NCBI RefSeq assembly: GCF_002944315.1
Contig: NZ_CP024314.1
Span: 992,001-1,056,000 of the forward strand
From: Rhizobium sp. NXC24
Lineage (GTDB): Bacteria > Pseudomonadota > Alphaproteobacteria > Rhizobiales > Rhizobiaceae
Length of the DNA: 64,000 bases
Direction of reading: 5' to 3'
Shown: piece after piece, positions 9,074 through 17,274 of the stretch
Numbering within the stretch: position 1 is the stretch's first letter
How the letters are laid out: the number at the start of each line of letters is the position of its first letter
Program-made: the position numbers and the translations under genes
The notes under the pieces: model-generated
What the model saw: the letters and a program-made list of their open reading frames with translations, nothing else
Databases searched by the model: none
What the model was told of the DNA's origin: nothing

Positions 9074-9144
9074 GATGGATGACTGCAATTCTGTCAAGCA
9101 ATCCTTTTCAGCCTATTAGGCATGGATTCTCCGGCGTCACCTGA

Positions 9145-9162
9145 AATGATAACGTTACGAAT
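9145..9162. promoter_or_regulatory. LacI-family operator O2 (imperfect copy)
   Basis: AATGATAACGTTACGAAT keeps one half-site of O1 exactly and seven of ten positions of the other. The centres of O1 and O2 are 89 bases apart, about eight and a half helical turns, which would allow repressor looping. Confidence 0.6.
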
Positions 9163-9202
9163 GGCTTCGATGGATCACTTGATGTTTGGAAGCGGATCGA
9201 AA

Positions 9203-10264
9203 TTATGCAGAGAGCGCCTGGCTGTCGTGATCCACGAATTCCGCATGCACCAGTTCGCGCAGATTGCCCGGATCGTCACCGTCGATCGCGCGGTATAAGA
9301 GGGAGGCAAGGCGCTCCCCGATGATATAGTTGGAATAATAGAAGGCACTGAGCGGCGGATTGAAGAAATCATGCAATCGGGTGCCGCCATAGGTGATCAA
9401 TCCGAAATCCTTGCCCGCATGCCGGCCGGCCTTACGCAGCCCGGCGAGGAAGCCGAGAGCGGCCTCTTCACTGGCGACGAAAGCGCCGGTCGCTTCCGGA
9501 TGCCAGGCGATGATATTTTTCGCCAGCTCCTGGCCGCTGTCCGGCGTCGTTGCGGCAAAGTGAGTAAGGTCGTCGGGAACGATGAGGTTGCGCGACGTAA
9601 AGGTCTTGCTCCAGCCTTTGACGAATTGCAGGCTGTAAGTGAACTGGCTGGACGGCGCGATCAGAAGCGGCCGGTGATGGCCGGCATCGAGCAGCAGCCG
9701 CGCTGCTTCCGCACCGATCACCTCATGATCGAGATCAACGCTCGGGTGGACACTCAAGAGTTCGGTGCGCCCGAAGGTGACGAAGGGCGTGCCGACCTCC
9801 AGCAGATATTTGACGCGGTCGTCTTGCGGTCTCGTATGGGTAATGATGATGCCGTCGACAGAGCCCTCTTCGACGAGATCGCGAACCGTCGTCAAGGGAT
9901 CGTCTGCCTGCAATTGCGGCACGACGGTCGTCCTGTAGCCGCAGCCCTTCATATGGCGCGACACGCCTTCCACCAGCGAGGCGACGACGATATTCATCTC
10001 GCCTTCGCGCTCGAAGGGCAGCACGATCCCGATGGCATGGGTCTTGCCGGTGCGGAGATTGAGGCCACCGAGATTCGGGCGATATCCGAGTTCGCCGGCT
10101 ACCCGCTTCACCAGCTCGATCGTTTCGCGATTGACCTCAGGGCCTTCCTTCAGCGCGCGGCTGACGGTGGTGATCGACAGGCCAAGTGTGGTCGCGACGG
10201 TGCGCAACGTCACTCGCTGACCCGCATCACGCCGCAAGCCGCGCCCTATCCCCGATCCCTGCAT
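9203..10264 (-). CDS. LacI-family transcriptional regulator
   Basis: The 353-residue regulator has an N-terminal helix-turn-helix 'VTLRTVATTLGLSITTVSRAL' region (about residues 16-37) with the hinge 'NLGGLNLRTGKTHAIGIV', followed by a periplasmic-binding-protein-like effector domain. I start it at ATG 10264 rather than at the longer frame, which would add 23 residues of no LacI character. It lies between the dehydratase gene and the isomerase operon on the same strand. Two palindromic operators immediately downstream of its stop codon point to control of the isomerase-dehydrogenase-transporter genes. The effector is probably the transported sugar or its first product. Confidence 0.9.
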   Translation of the reverse strand: MQGSGIGRGLRRDAGQRVTLRTVATTLGLSITTVSRALKEGPEVNRETIELVKRVAGELGYRPNLGGLNLRTGKTHAIGIVLPFEREGEMNIVVASLVEGVSRHMKGCGYRTTVVPQLQADDPLTTVRDLVEEGSVDGIIITHTRPQDDRVKYLLEVGTPFVTFGRTELLSVHPSVDLDHEVIGAEAARLLLDAGHHRPLLIAPSSQFTYSLQFVKGWSKTFTSRNLIVPDDLTHFAATTPDSGQELAKNIIAWHPEATGAFVASEEAALGFLAGLRKAGRHAGKDFGLITYGGTRLHDFFNPPLSAFYYSNYIIGERLASLLYRAIDGDDPGNLRELVHAEFVDHDSQALSA

Positions 10265-10363
10265 GCTGGACAAATCCCTTCGCTTCACTTCGCCTGCTCG
10301 ACAATGCCCGCTGTCAAATGCGCGTGCAAGCACGGCCCTTGGGTCGTCAGGATGTCACGATCT

Positions 10364-12061
10364 CTATTGATGGCTTTCCCCAACAAGAAAATCGAGGTCG
10401 CAGCCGTCCTCGGCCTGGAGGACGTGCTTGTTGTAGAGGCCGAGCCAGCCGCGGGTCTCGGCAGGAGGCGCCGGCGTCGGATCGCGCTTGGCAAGCTCCG
10501 CCTCGTCGACCAACAGATCCAAACGCCGTTCCCTGATGCTGATGCGTATCAGGTCACCGTTGCGGACCAGCGCCAGCGGCCCGCCTGCCGCGGATTCAGG
10601 CGAAACATGCAGTACGATCGTCCCGTAAGCCGTGCCGCTCATGCGTGCATCCGAGATGCGCAGCATGTCCTTCACGCCCTTGCGCGCCAGCTTGGCCGGT
10701 ATCGGCAGATAGCCAGCCTCCGGCATGCCGGAGGCCTTCGGGCCAGCATTCTTCAGCACGAGAATATCGTCTTCCGTGACCTCGAGATCGGGATCGTCGA
10801 TCCGCTCCGAAAGGTTCTTGAGCCCTTCGAAAACGACGGCGCGGCCGGTCTTTTCAAAGAGCCTCTCGTCGGCCGCCGCGCGCTTGAGGATCGCCCCTTT
10901 TGGCGCCAGGTTTCCGAACAGCGCCACGAGACCGCCGTCAGCGCGGATCGGCGTTTCGGTCGGGCGGATGATCTTATCGTCCACCCAGGCATCATCATCG
11001 GGGACTAGCTCAGCAAGCGTTTCTCCCGTGACCGTGCGTGCCGATAGGTCGAGGTGATCACCAAGACGCTTCAGCAATGCGCCGACGCCGCCGGCGTAGA
11101 AGAAATCCTCCATATAGGCATCGCCCGTCGGCTTGAGATCGACGAGCACAGGCGTTGCATCGGACATCGCATTCAGCGCCTGCAGATCGACCTTCAGGCC
11201 GAGACGTCCCGCGATCGCCGCCAGATGGATGATGGCATTGGTCGAACCACCGATCGCGAGCAAGGTCTTCAGCGCATTGTCGATGCTCGCCTGGGTGACG
11301 GTCTCGCGAATGGTCGTTCCCGACGAAACCAAGCCCATTGCGGCAACACCCGTCGTTTCCGCTGCTCGCAGGCGATCGGCATGGACAGCGGGAATCGCTG
11401 CCGTTCCGGGTAACATCAGGCCCATCACCTCCAGCATGATTGCCATGCTGCTGGCCGTTCCCATCACCGCACAGGTGCCCGCGGTCGTCGCCAGGGCGCC
11501 TTCCACCGCATCGATCTGCCTGTCGTTCAGCTCACCGGCGCGATAGCGGCCCCAGAACCGGCGGCAATCCGTGCAAGCGCCGAGCCGCTCGCCTTGATAA
11601 CGCGAGGTCATCATCGGCCCGGTGGACAGCACGATTGCCGGCTTGCCGGCGGAGGCCGCGCCCATTACCAGCGCTGGCAAAGTCTTGTCGCAGCCACCGA
11701 CAAGCACGACGGCATCCATCGGCTGGGCGCGGACCATTTCTTCCACATCCATCGCCATCAGATTGCGGAAGACCATGCTGGTCGGATTGAGGAAGACTTC
11801 ACCGAGCGAGGTCACGGGGAAATCGAGCGGCAGGCCTCCGGATGCCAGCACCCCGCGTTTGACTGCCTCCACCAGCTCCGGCACGTTGCGGTGACAATTG
11901 TTGAAGCCGCTTGCCGTCCAGGTGATGCCGATGACCGGCTTTTCCAGCATGGTGCGCGAATACCCCATCGAAGAGGCGAAGGAACGGCGTAGATAGGCGG
12001 CAAAACGAGGATCGCCGTAATTGGTGAGACCGTTGCGGATACCTTTTCCCGGCTTGCTCAT
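10364..12061 (-). CDS. Dihydroxyacid/sugar acid dehydratase (IlvD/Edd family)
   Basis: The 565-residue product belongs to the Fe-S dehydratases that remove water from 2,3-dihydroxy acids. Seen are 'VVLVGGCDKTLPALVM' and 'GACTDCRRFWGRYR', with cysteines in cluster-ligand regions, 'GTCAVMGTASSMA', and the C-terminal 'SGTAYGTIVLHVSPESA'. The length and the 'GACTDC' region fit the pentonate/hexonate dehydratase branch (arabinonate, xylonate, gluconate) better than the valine-isoleucine enzyme. ATG 12061 follows GGGAGGG; the longer frame upstream lacks support. It probably acts with the neighbouring dehydrogenases in a non-phosphorylative sugar acid route; this is inference from context. Confidence 0.88.
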   Translation of the reverse strand: MSKPGKGIRNGLTNYGDPRFAAYLRRSFASSMGYSRTMLEKPVIGITWTASGFNNCHRNVPELVEAVKRGVLASGGLPLDFPVTSLGEVFLNPTSMVFRNLMAMDVEEMVRAQPMDAVVLVGGCDKTLPALVMGAASAGKPAIVLSTGPMMTSRYQGERLGACTDCRRFWGRYRAGELNDRQIDAVEGALATTAGTCAVMGTASSMAIMLEVMGLMLPGTAAIPAVHADRLRAAETTGVAAMGLVSSGTTIRETVTQASIDNALKTLLAIGGSTNAIIHLAAIAGRLGLKVDLQALNAMSDATPVLVDLKPTGDAYMEDFFYAGGVGALLKRLGDHLDLSARTVTGETLAELVPDDDAWVDDKIIRPTETPIRADGGLVALFGNLAPKGAILKRAAADERLFEKTGRAVVFEGLKNLSERIDDPDLEVTEDDILVLKNAGPKASGMPEAGYLPIPAKLARKGVKDMLRISDARMSGTAYGTIVLHVSPESAAGGPLALVRNGDLIRISIRERRLDLLVDEAELAKRDPTPAPPAETRGWLGLYNKHVLQAEDGCDLDFLVGESHQ

Positions 12062-12135
12062 ATCTGCCCTCCCTTTAGGAAAACGCGCCTGGATCGACCG
12101 GCTGCTACCCGTCGGATCGGTTTTCCCCGAACCCA

Positions 12136-12162
12136 TATCTCATTGTCATATTGGCTGAGATA
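12136..12162. promoter_or_regulatory. Candidate operator in the divergent dehydratase/oxidoreductase region
   Basis: TATCTCA (12136-12142) and its inverted copy TGAGATA (12156-12162) are separated by 13 bases. The dyad sits in the 189-base region between the two divergent starts. It is unlike the LacI operators near 9.1 kb, so a different regulator may be involved. Confidence 0.35.
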
Positions 12163-12250
12163 CATGCAAAATGTCGAGCGCGGCGCTGTGCTAATGTTAG
12201 GATTGCGCTATCTAATTTCTCTCATCGGTCAGCAGGAAAGGCGCGTTCCC

Positions 12251-13444
12251 ATGTCGCAGGCTGTGGTTTTCAAACTTCTTGGCAGGCGGGTGCGGCTTGG
12301 CCTGATCGGCGGTGCGCAGGGTTCGCTTATAGGTCCGGTGCATCGCACTGCCGCACGCCTCGACGATTGCTTCGATCTTGCGGCCGGCGTATTTTCCTCC
12401 GATCCGGAGCGGTCGCTAAACTCCGCCTATGCCTTTGGCATCAAGCGCGGCTATGCCGATGTATGGAGCATGATCGAAGCCGAAACCCTGCGGGCTGACG
12501 GCATCGACGCGGTCGCCATCATGACGCCGAACGACAGCCATTATGAATATGCGGCCGCTGCTCTCGACGCCGGTCTTGACGTCATCTGCGACAAGCCGCT
12601 GACCAACGATTACGACAGCGCGCTAGCGCTCGCCCGCAAGGCCCATGACCGCGGCCGTATCCTGTCGCTCACCCATAATTATTCCGGCTATCCCATGGTG
12701 CGCGAGGCGCGTGCCACAGTTACCGGCGGCGAGATCGGCGCTCTCCGTCTCGTCAATGTCCGCTATGTACAGGGCTCGCTCAGCCGACCTGTCGAGGCCG
12801 AGCCGGACAAGATGGCGCCCCGCACCAAATGGCGGCTCGATACGGCCAAAGGCGGCAAGAGCCATGTGCTTGGGGATATCGGCGTGCATGCCCATCAACT
12901 GATGAGCTTTGTTTGCGGTCGCCGCATCGCCGCAGTGCTTGCCGATGTCGGCCCATCGTTACCCGGCCGCACGGCACACGATACGGCGCAAGTGATCCTC
13001 AGATTCGATGACGGTACGCGAGGCCAGATGCTGGTGAGCAAGGTGGCGACCGGCGCGCAGAATGTCGTCAGCATCGAGGCTTATGGCGAAGACGGCGGCA
13101 TCTCGTGGAACCAGGCCGAGGCCAACGATCTGCGCGTCATGCGGCTGAACCGCGCCGACGAGCTACGCACGCGCGGCCTTCCGAGCCTGCATCCGCATGC
13201 CCAGCGAGGCACCCGCCTGCCCACCGGCCACCCAGAAGCCTTCTTCGAAGCCTTCGCCAATATCTACACCGATTTCGCCGAACTGGTTGCCGCCCGCATT
13301 GCCGGCGCCGAGCCTGACCCGCTGGCGGAACTGACGCCCAATGCCTGGACCGGCGTTGACGGCCTCGCCTTCATCGACGCCTGCCTGCAGTCGACGGCGA
13401 CGGGAACGTGGGCTGACGTGGTCTACGAGCACGATCGGTATTGA
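12251..13444 (+). CDS. Gfo/Idh/MocA family oxidoreductase
   Basis: This 397-residue enzyme has the nucleotide-binding 'VRLGLIGGAQGSLIGPVH' near residue 15 and the family motif 'DVICDKPLTND' at about residue 113. The 'GGxxGSxIGPxHR' form and the 'FFEAFANIYTDFA' tail place it in the branch often annotated as myo-inositol or levoglucosan-type dehydrogenase. I chose ATG 12251, preceded by AGGAAAGG, over ATG 12143, whose extension adds 36 poorly conserved residues. It is divergent from the dehydratase gene and probably belongs to the same sugar pathway. Confidence 0.88.
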   Translation: MSQAVVFKLLGRRVRLGLIGGAQGSLIGPVHRTAARLDDCFDLAAGVFSSDPERSLNSAYAFGIKRGYADVWSMIEAETLRADGIDAVAIMTPNDSHYEYAAAALDAGLDVICDKPLTNDYDSALALARKAHDRGRILSLTHNYSGYPMVREARATVTGGEIGALRLVNVRYVQGSLSRPVEAEPDKMAPRTKWRLDTAKGGKSHVLGDIGVHAHQLMSFVCGRRIAAVLADVGPSLPGRTAHDTAQVILRFDDGTRGQMLVSKVATGAQNVVSIEAYGEDGGISWNQAEANDLRVMRLNRADELRTRGLPSLHPHAQRGTRLPTGHPEAFFEAFANIYTDFAELVAARIAGAEPDPLAELTPNAWTGVDGLAFIDACLQSTATGTWADVVYEHDRY

Positions 13445-13565
13445 TGCCCGGATAGTGACTTTTCCGTCCGGGCCGGCGCCACAGATTTCAATCCGCATTC
13501 CCCTCGCAATCACACGAGAATCATATTAGACCCATCCGCATAAGTTGTATATTGAGGGGAATATA

Positions 13566-13715
13566 ATGGACAAATATACGAAGACGATTCTGACTGCGAT
13601 CGCCGCCGCGCTAGTATTGATCGCATTGCAAAATTTTATCACGCCGGCACAAGCCGTCGGCGGTGGCTGCGGCTTTAACATGTACAATCCCTGCTATGTA
13701 AAAATCGCCCCCTAA
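13566..13715 (+). CDS. Small exported peptide (49 aa), function unknown
   Basis: ATG 13566 is preceded by AGGGGA five bases upstream. The product has a positively charged start (MDKYTKT), a hydrophobic stretch of about 15 residues (ILTAIAAALVLIALQNF), a likely cleavage site after 'PAQA', and a short mature part of about 19 residues with two cysteines (at about 35 and 43) and a 'YNPCYV' motif. It could be a secreted disulphide peptide or a membrane-anchored microprotein. I do not recognise the family with certainty; similar short exported peptides occur in rhizobia. It stands alone with a clear ribosome binding site. Confidence 0.6.
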   Translation: MDKYTKTILTAIAAALVLIALQNFITPAQAVGGGCGFNMYNPCYVKIAP

Positions 13716-13857
13716 AGGATCGCGACGACTCCATTGCGGCAATAATGATCCCTACCGTGAGTTTCATGATTGGCCTTTTGCCCGCCATGTTTCAGCCGCA
13801 AAAGAGCCTTGGTAAAAGCGGCCTAATCAAGCGCTTTCAAACGGTTACGGGGATCGC

Positions 13858-14523
13858 ATGAAGAAGTTGACGGCTGTTGCGATCCTGTGCGTTTGTCTTG
13901 TCGTAGGAACGCTCTATGCCATGGCGGGCGGCGATTATCCGCCGCTCAAAGACGGCGATCTGATTTTTCAGACATCGACCAGTAACCAATCAAGCGCGAT
14001 TATATTCGCCACTGGTTCTGCCTTTTCACACATGGGCATCATCAAAAACGACAATGGGGCAATCACGGTCATCGAGGCCGGGGCAAAGGTCAAGGAAACA
14101 CCGCTGAAAACCTGGGTCAATCGCGGCTTGTTGAGACAGGTGGCGATCTATCGCGATCCGCGACTCACCCCCGAAACCGCACGACAGCTCCTGTCCTACG
14201 CCCGCACGCTCTACGGCAAACCCTATGACCTGTTTTTCTCGTTCAACAACGATGCGATTTACTGCAGTGAACTGCCCTATCTCACCTACAAGGCTGCGGG
14301 CATCGAGATCGGCAAGGTGCAGAAAATATCTGAGCTACACATCGACAACATGCTTGTCAGAAACCTGGTGCAGTCGCGGTGGCAGCGCGATAGCGAATGC
14401 ACTGAGCGCGGCTACGATTTCGATCAGTGCTATAAATACATCCTCAATCAGAGCCTCGTCACTCCGGTGAGCATCGCCAATGATCCAAATCTCAGGATGA
14501 TTTATTCGAACTACCCGCTGTGA
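13858..14523 (+). CDS. YiiX-like permuted NlpC/P60 cysteine hydrolase, exported
   Basis: The 221-residue protein starts with a signal peptide or anchor (MKKLTAVAILCVCLVVGTLYAMAGG). The domain opens with 'LKDGDLIFQTSTSNQSSAI' and 'SAFSHMGIIKND' carrying the putative catalytic histidine (H58), while the cysteine lies C-terminal in 'AIYCSELPYLTYKAAG' (C136). This circularly permuted order is typical of the YiiX/YebB-related NlpC/P60 group, whose members act on amide bonds of lipids, peptides or cell-wall material. It is followed by an unusual Cys-containing tail of about 60 residues. Export puts it in the periplasm. No partner gene is evident apart from the small peptide gene upstream. Confidence 0.8.
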   Translation: MKKLTAVAILCVCLVVGTLYAMAGGDYPPLKDGDLIFQTSTSNQSSAIIFATGSAFSHMGIIKNDNGAITVIEAGAKVKETPLKTWVNRGLLRQVAIYRDPRLTPETARQLLSYARTLYGKPYDLFFSFNNDAIYCSELPYLTYKAAGIEIGKVQKISELHIDNMLVRNLVQSRWQRDSECTERGYDFDQCYKYILNQSLVTPVSIANDPNLRMIYSNYPL

Positions 14524-14542
14524 TGGGGTGTCCACCCCATCA
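14521..14542. terminator. Hairpin overlapping the stop codon of the YiiX-like gene
   Basis: TGATGGGGTG (14521-14530) is followed after two bases by its exact inverse CACCCCATCA (14533-14542). It overlaps the TGA stop and lies between convergent genes. It has no T run, so its function as a terminator is uncertain. Confidence 0.4.
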
Positions 14543-14579
14543 CCAAAGATCCTCGATGCCGAATTGGCTCCAATCCCGA

Positions 14580-15371
14580 TCAGGAAGCCGCAACCTTGCG
14601 GGCAGCGGTAATTGCAGCGCGAGCACCGGCGCGGAGCTGTGCGGTTTCGGCGCCGGCAATGACGAGATCCAGGCCAAGCTTCAGGAATTGCCCGGCGCGT
14701 TCGCCGTCCGTGCCGAAGGCGCAGATCAGCTTGCCATAGGCGCGGCAACGCGCCACTGCATGCGCCAATGTCTGATCGATCGCGGCGCTGTCGGGTGCCA
14801 AACGCGCGCCGTTCGAGAGCGCGATGGAGAGATCGGATGGGCCGATGAAGATACCGTCGATGCCGTCGACCGCGAGGATTTCATCGATGGCATCGAGCGC
14901 AGCGCGGGTCTCGACCATGGCGATGGTGACAGTCAGGCCGTTGGCGCCCTGCAGATACTCGTCAGCAGCGATGCCGAAATGATTGAGCGCGAGCGAAGGT
15001 CCCCAGCTCCGTTCGCCGAGGGGCGGATATTTCGTTGCTTTCACTAGAGCACGGGCGTCATCGGCGGAATTGATCATCGGCGCGATGATGGCGGAGGCGC
15101 CGGCATCGAGCAGCCGCGACGCTGACGCGAAATCGCCGACCGGGATGCGCGCGATTGCCGGCTTGCCGGCCAGGCGCACCTGCGCAATGCCGTTCGCCGC
15201 GGAGGCCATGTCCCACATTCCATGCTGCATATCGAGGACGATGGCGTCGAAAGCTTCCTGCGAGAGGTGATTGACCAGCAGCGGATCGGGCGTGCCGATC
15301 CAGGCTGAGATCATGCCGCCATTTTCCCGGCGCTTCAGGCGACCCGCGAAACCGTCGATATCAGTGGTCAT
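14580..15371 (-). CDS. HpcH/HpaI family class II aldolase
   Basis: The 263-residue TIM-barrel enzyme cleaves 4-hydroxy-2-oxo acids to pyruvate plus an aldehyde. Seen are 'FDAIVLDMQHGMWD' near residue 45, the metal-ligand glutamate in 'TIAMVETRAALDAIDEI', and the second ligand in 'GIDGIFIGPSDLSIAL'. In the classical pathway HpaI yields pyruvate and succinate semialdehyde. ATG 15371 (TTGAGGAAA upstream) is preferred over the TTG at 15386. Immediately upstream lies the wreck of an aldehyde dehydrogenase gene of the succinate-semialdehyde type, which would have been a fitting partner in one operon. Confidence 0.88.
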   Translation of the reverse strand: MTTDIDGFAGRLKRRENGGMISAWIGTPDPLLVNHLSQEAFDAIVLDMQHGMWDMASAANGIAQVRLAGKPAIARIPVGDFASASRLLDAGASAIIAPMINSADDARALVKATKYPPLGERSWGPSLALNHFGIAADEYLQGANGLTVTIAMVETRAALDAIDEILAVDGIDGIFIGPSDLSIALSNGARLAPDSAAIDQTLAHAVARCRAYGKLICAFGTDGERAGQFLKLGLDLVIAGAETAQLRAGARAAITAARKVAAS

Positions 15372-15384
15372 AATGATTTTCCTC

Positions 15385-15560
15385 AATTACCAAGCCACTG
15401 AGGGCGAGATATTTCACTTCAGATACTTTTCGATGCCGTCTTTCGAGCCTTCGCCGCCGAGTGGGCGACAGCCATTCGTCGTTGATGCCGACAATACCGG
15501 ATTCCCGCGCCTCGGCTACCCGAAAGATGCGCGCGACGTTGCGCGGATAGGAAAACTCAC
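15385..15560 (-). pseudogene. Remnant of a succinate-semialdehyde dehydrogenase-type gene (C-terminal ~60 codons)
   Basis: Reading the minus strand, one frame gives 'ARIFRVAEARESGIVGIND' (upstream of about 15480), a second frame gives 'GGEGSKDGIEKYL' (about 15457-15420), and the first frame resumes with 'SEVKYLALSGL'. These three pieces match, in order, the C-terminal end of GabD-type aldehyde dehydrogenases ('RVAEALEYGIVGIN', 'GREGSKYGIEEYL', 'EVKYL'). An internal deletion and at least one missing base break the frame, and the first ~420 codons are absent. The remnant lies directly upstream of the HpcH/HpaI aldolase gene on the same strand. Confidence 0.7.
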
Positions 15561-15654
15561 CATTGGTCTGCGGCTATCTTACAACGGCGACCGCGGCAAG
15601 CTGGGGTAGCTTGTCGCGGTCCAATATTTCGCTGCCCAGCAATGGGCGACCGTA

Positions 15655-17247
15655 TCAATGAGCCCCTGCCCCGCCGCCGGGCTGCGGTTTGCGGGCAAAA
15701 AGCGTGGCGATTGCGGCGGTCGCCAAGAGGATGCCGATGACGGCGAAGGTGTCGCTGAAGCCCATGATCAGTGCTTGCCGCTTGATGATGCTGCCGAGGG
15801 CGACCGTTGCTTTCTGCGCGGCAAGGGCATGATCCGAAACGCCGTGCGACAGGAAATAATTGGTCGTCTGCGTCAGCCGCTCCCTCACCTCATCGCGCGC
15901 CAGCGTCACAGACTGGCCGATGATGTTGGAATGGAACTGCTCGCGCTTGGTGAGCACGGTGCCGAGCGTTGCCGTTCCGACCGCGCCGCCGAGATTTCGC
16001 AGCATGTTGGTCAAGCCGGATGCGGCGGCGGCATCGGCAGGTGCGATACCGGCGGTGGTGATCGCCGTAATCGGTGTGATGACCATGGCCTGCCCGATAG
16101 CGCGCACGATATTCGGTATCCAGAACTGATCACCCGCGGTGTCGGCGGAAAGCGTCACGTTCATGAAGCAGCTTATGGCAAAGATGGCGATACCGAGGAA
16201 GCCGATATAGCGGACGTCGAAGCGCTTCATCATCACCGGAACCAGCGGAATGAGGATGAGTTGCGGCAAGCCGGTCCAGGCGAGCACGTTGCCGATCTGC
16301 TCGGCATTGTAACGCTGCACCTGGCCGAGATATTGCGGCAGGATATAGACCGAGCCGAAGAGCGCGAAGCCGACCAGCACGTTGACGAGAACGCCGATGC
16401 CGAAATTGCGTTGCTTCAAAAGCCGCAGCTTCACCAGCGGATTCTGAACGGTCAACTCTATCCAGATGAAGGCGCTGAGCGAAACGACAGCGATAGTGCT
16501 GAGCTTCAGAATGAAGGGCGAGGAGAACCAGTCATCCTTATTGCCCTCCTCGAGCACAGTCTGTAGCGCCGAAAGCCCGATTGCCATCGTCACGATGCCA
16601 GCCCAGTCGCCGTGCTTCAGAAGGCCAAGTTGCAGCGGCCCCTTCTCGAGTGTCAGAGCAAGGGCGATCGCCATGATGGCGCTCGGCAGGGCATTGATGA
16701 AGAAGATTGTCTGCCAGCCGTAATTCTCCGTCAGATAACCGCCGATGGTAGGGCCGATGGCAGGAGCAACCGTGACCGATAGCGCGAAGATCGCAAGGCC
16801 CGTCGGCTGCTGTGCCTTGGGTAGCTTGGTGAGGATCATCGTGAAGGCCATCGGGATCAGAACGCCGCCGGCAAAGCCCTGCAGCCCGCGCAGCACGATC
16901 ATCGTCCCGAGATCATGCGCGAAGGCACAGGCGATCGAGAGCAGCGGGAAGAGGATCGAATTCACTAGGATATAGCGGCGAAACGAGAAGACGTTGCTGA
17001 AAAAAGCCGTCAGCGGGATGACGACGATTTCGCCGATCAGATAGGAGGTCGATATCCAGGCACCGTTATCGACGCCCGTGCCGATGCCGCCTTCGATATC
17101 GAGAAGCGAGGCATTGGTGATCTGGATGTTGAGGATCGCCATGAAGGCGCCGATCATGCCGGCGAGTACGGCGATCCATTCCCTGGTGCTGGCCTTCGCG
17201 CTTGGCTGCGGGATGGCGATGGCGGTGGTGGCTGCGATAGTGGACAT
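15655..17247 (-). CDS. emrB: DHA2-family multidrug efflux MFS transporter, EmrB type
   Basis: The 530-residue inner-membrane protein has 14 predicted helices, as expected for DHA2 drug:proton antiporters. The N-terminal 'GAFMAILNIQITNASLLDIEGGIG' resembles the motif D1 region of EmrB, and 'LRGLQGFAGGVLIPMAFTMI' contains the conserved motif C-like stretch. It acts with the membrane fusion protein encoded 27 bases upstream and an outer-membrane channel encoded elsewhere. In this genome copy the fusion partner is frameshifted, so the pump may not be functional as a three-part system. The divergent TetR gene is the likely repressor. Confidence 0.92.
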   Translation of the reverse strand: MSTIAATTAIAIPQPSAKASTREWIAVLAGMIGAFMAILNIQITNASLLDIEGGIGTGVDNGAWISTSYLIGEIVVIPLTAFFSNVFSFRRYILVNSILFPLLSIACAFAHDLGTMIVLRGLQGFAGGVLIPMAFTMILTKLPKAQQPTGLAIFALSVTVAPAIGPTIGGYLTENYGWQTIFFINALPSAIMAIALALTLEKGPLQLGLLKHGDWAGIVTMAIGLSALQTVLEEGNKDDWFSSPFILKLSTIAVVSLSAFIWIELTVQNPLVKLRLLKQRNFGIGVLVNVLVGFALFGSVYILPQYLGQVQRYNAEQIGNVLAWTGLPQLILIPLVPVMMKRFDVRYIGFLGIAIFAISCFMNVTLSADTAGDQFWIPNIVRAIGQAMVITPITAITTAGIAPADAAAASGLTNMLRNLGGAVGTATLGTVLTKREQFHSNIIGQSVTLARDEVRERLTQTTNYFLSHGVSDHALAAQKATVALGSIIKRQALIMGFSDTFAVIGILLATAAIATLFARKPQPGGGAGAH

Positions 17248-17274
17248 GGCTCAATACTCCTCATCCTTCACCGT

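Noticed and set aside
10265..10333. Longer N-terminus for the LacI regulator (start at 10333)
   Set aside because: The extra 23 residues have no LacI character; ATG 10264 lies just before the helix-turn-helix with AAGGGA upstream.
15271..15609. 112-codon plus-strand frame between the aldolase and emrB
   Set aside because: It overlaps the aldehyde dehydrogenase remnant read on the other strand and has no ribosome binding site or family pattern.
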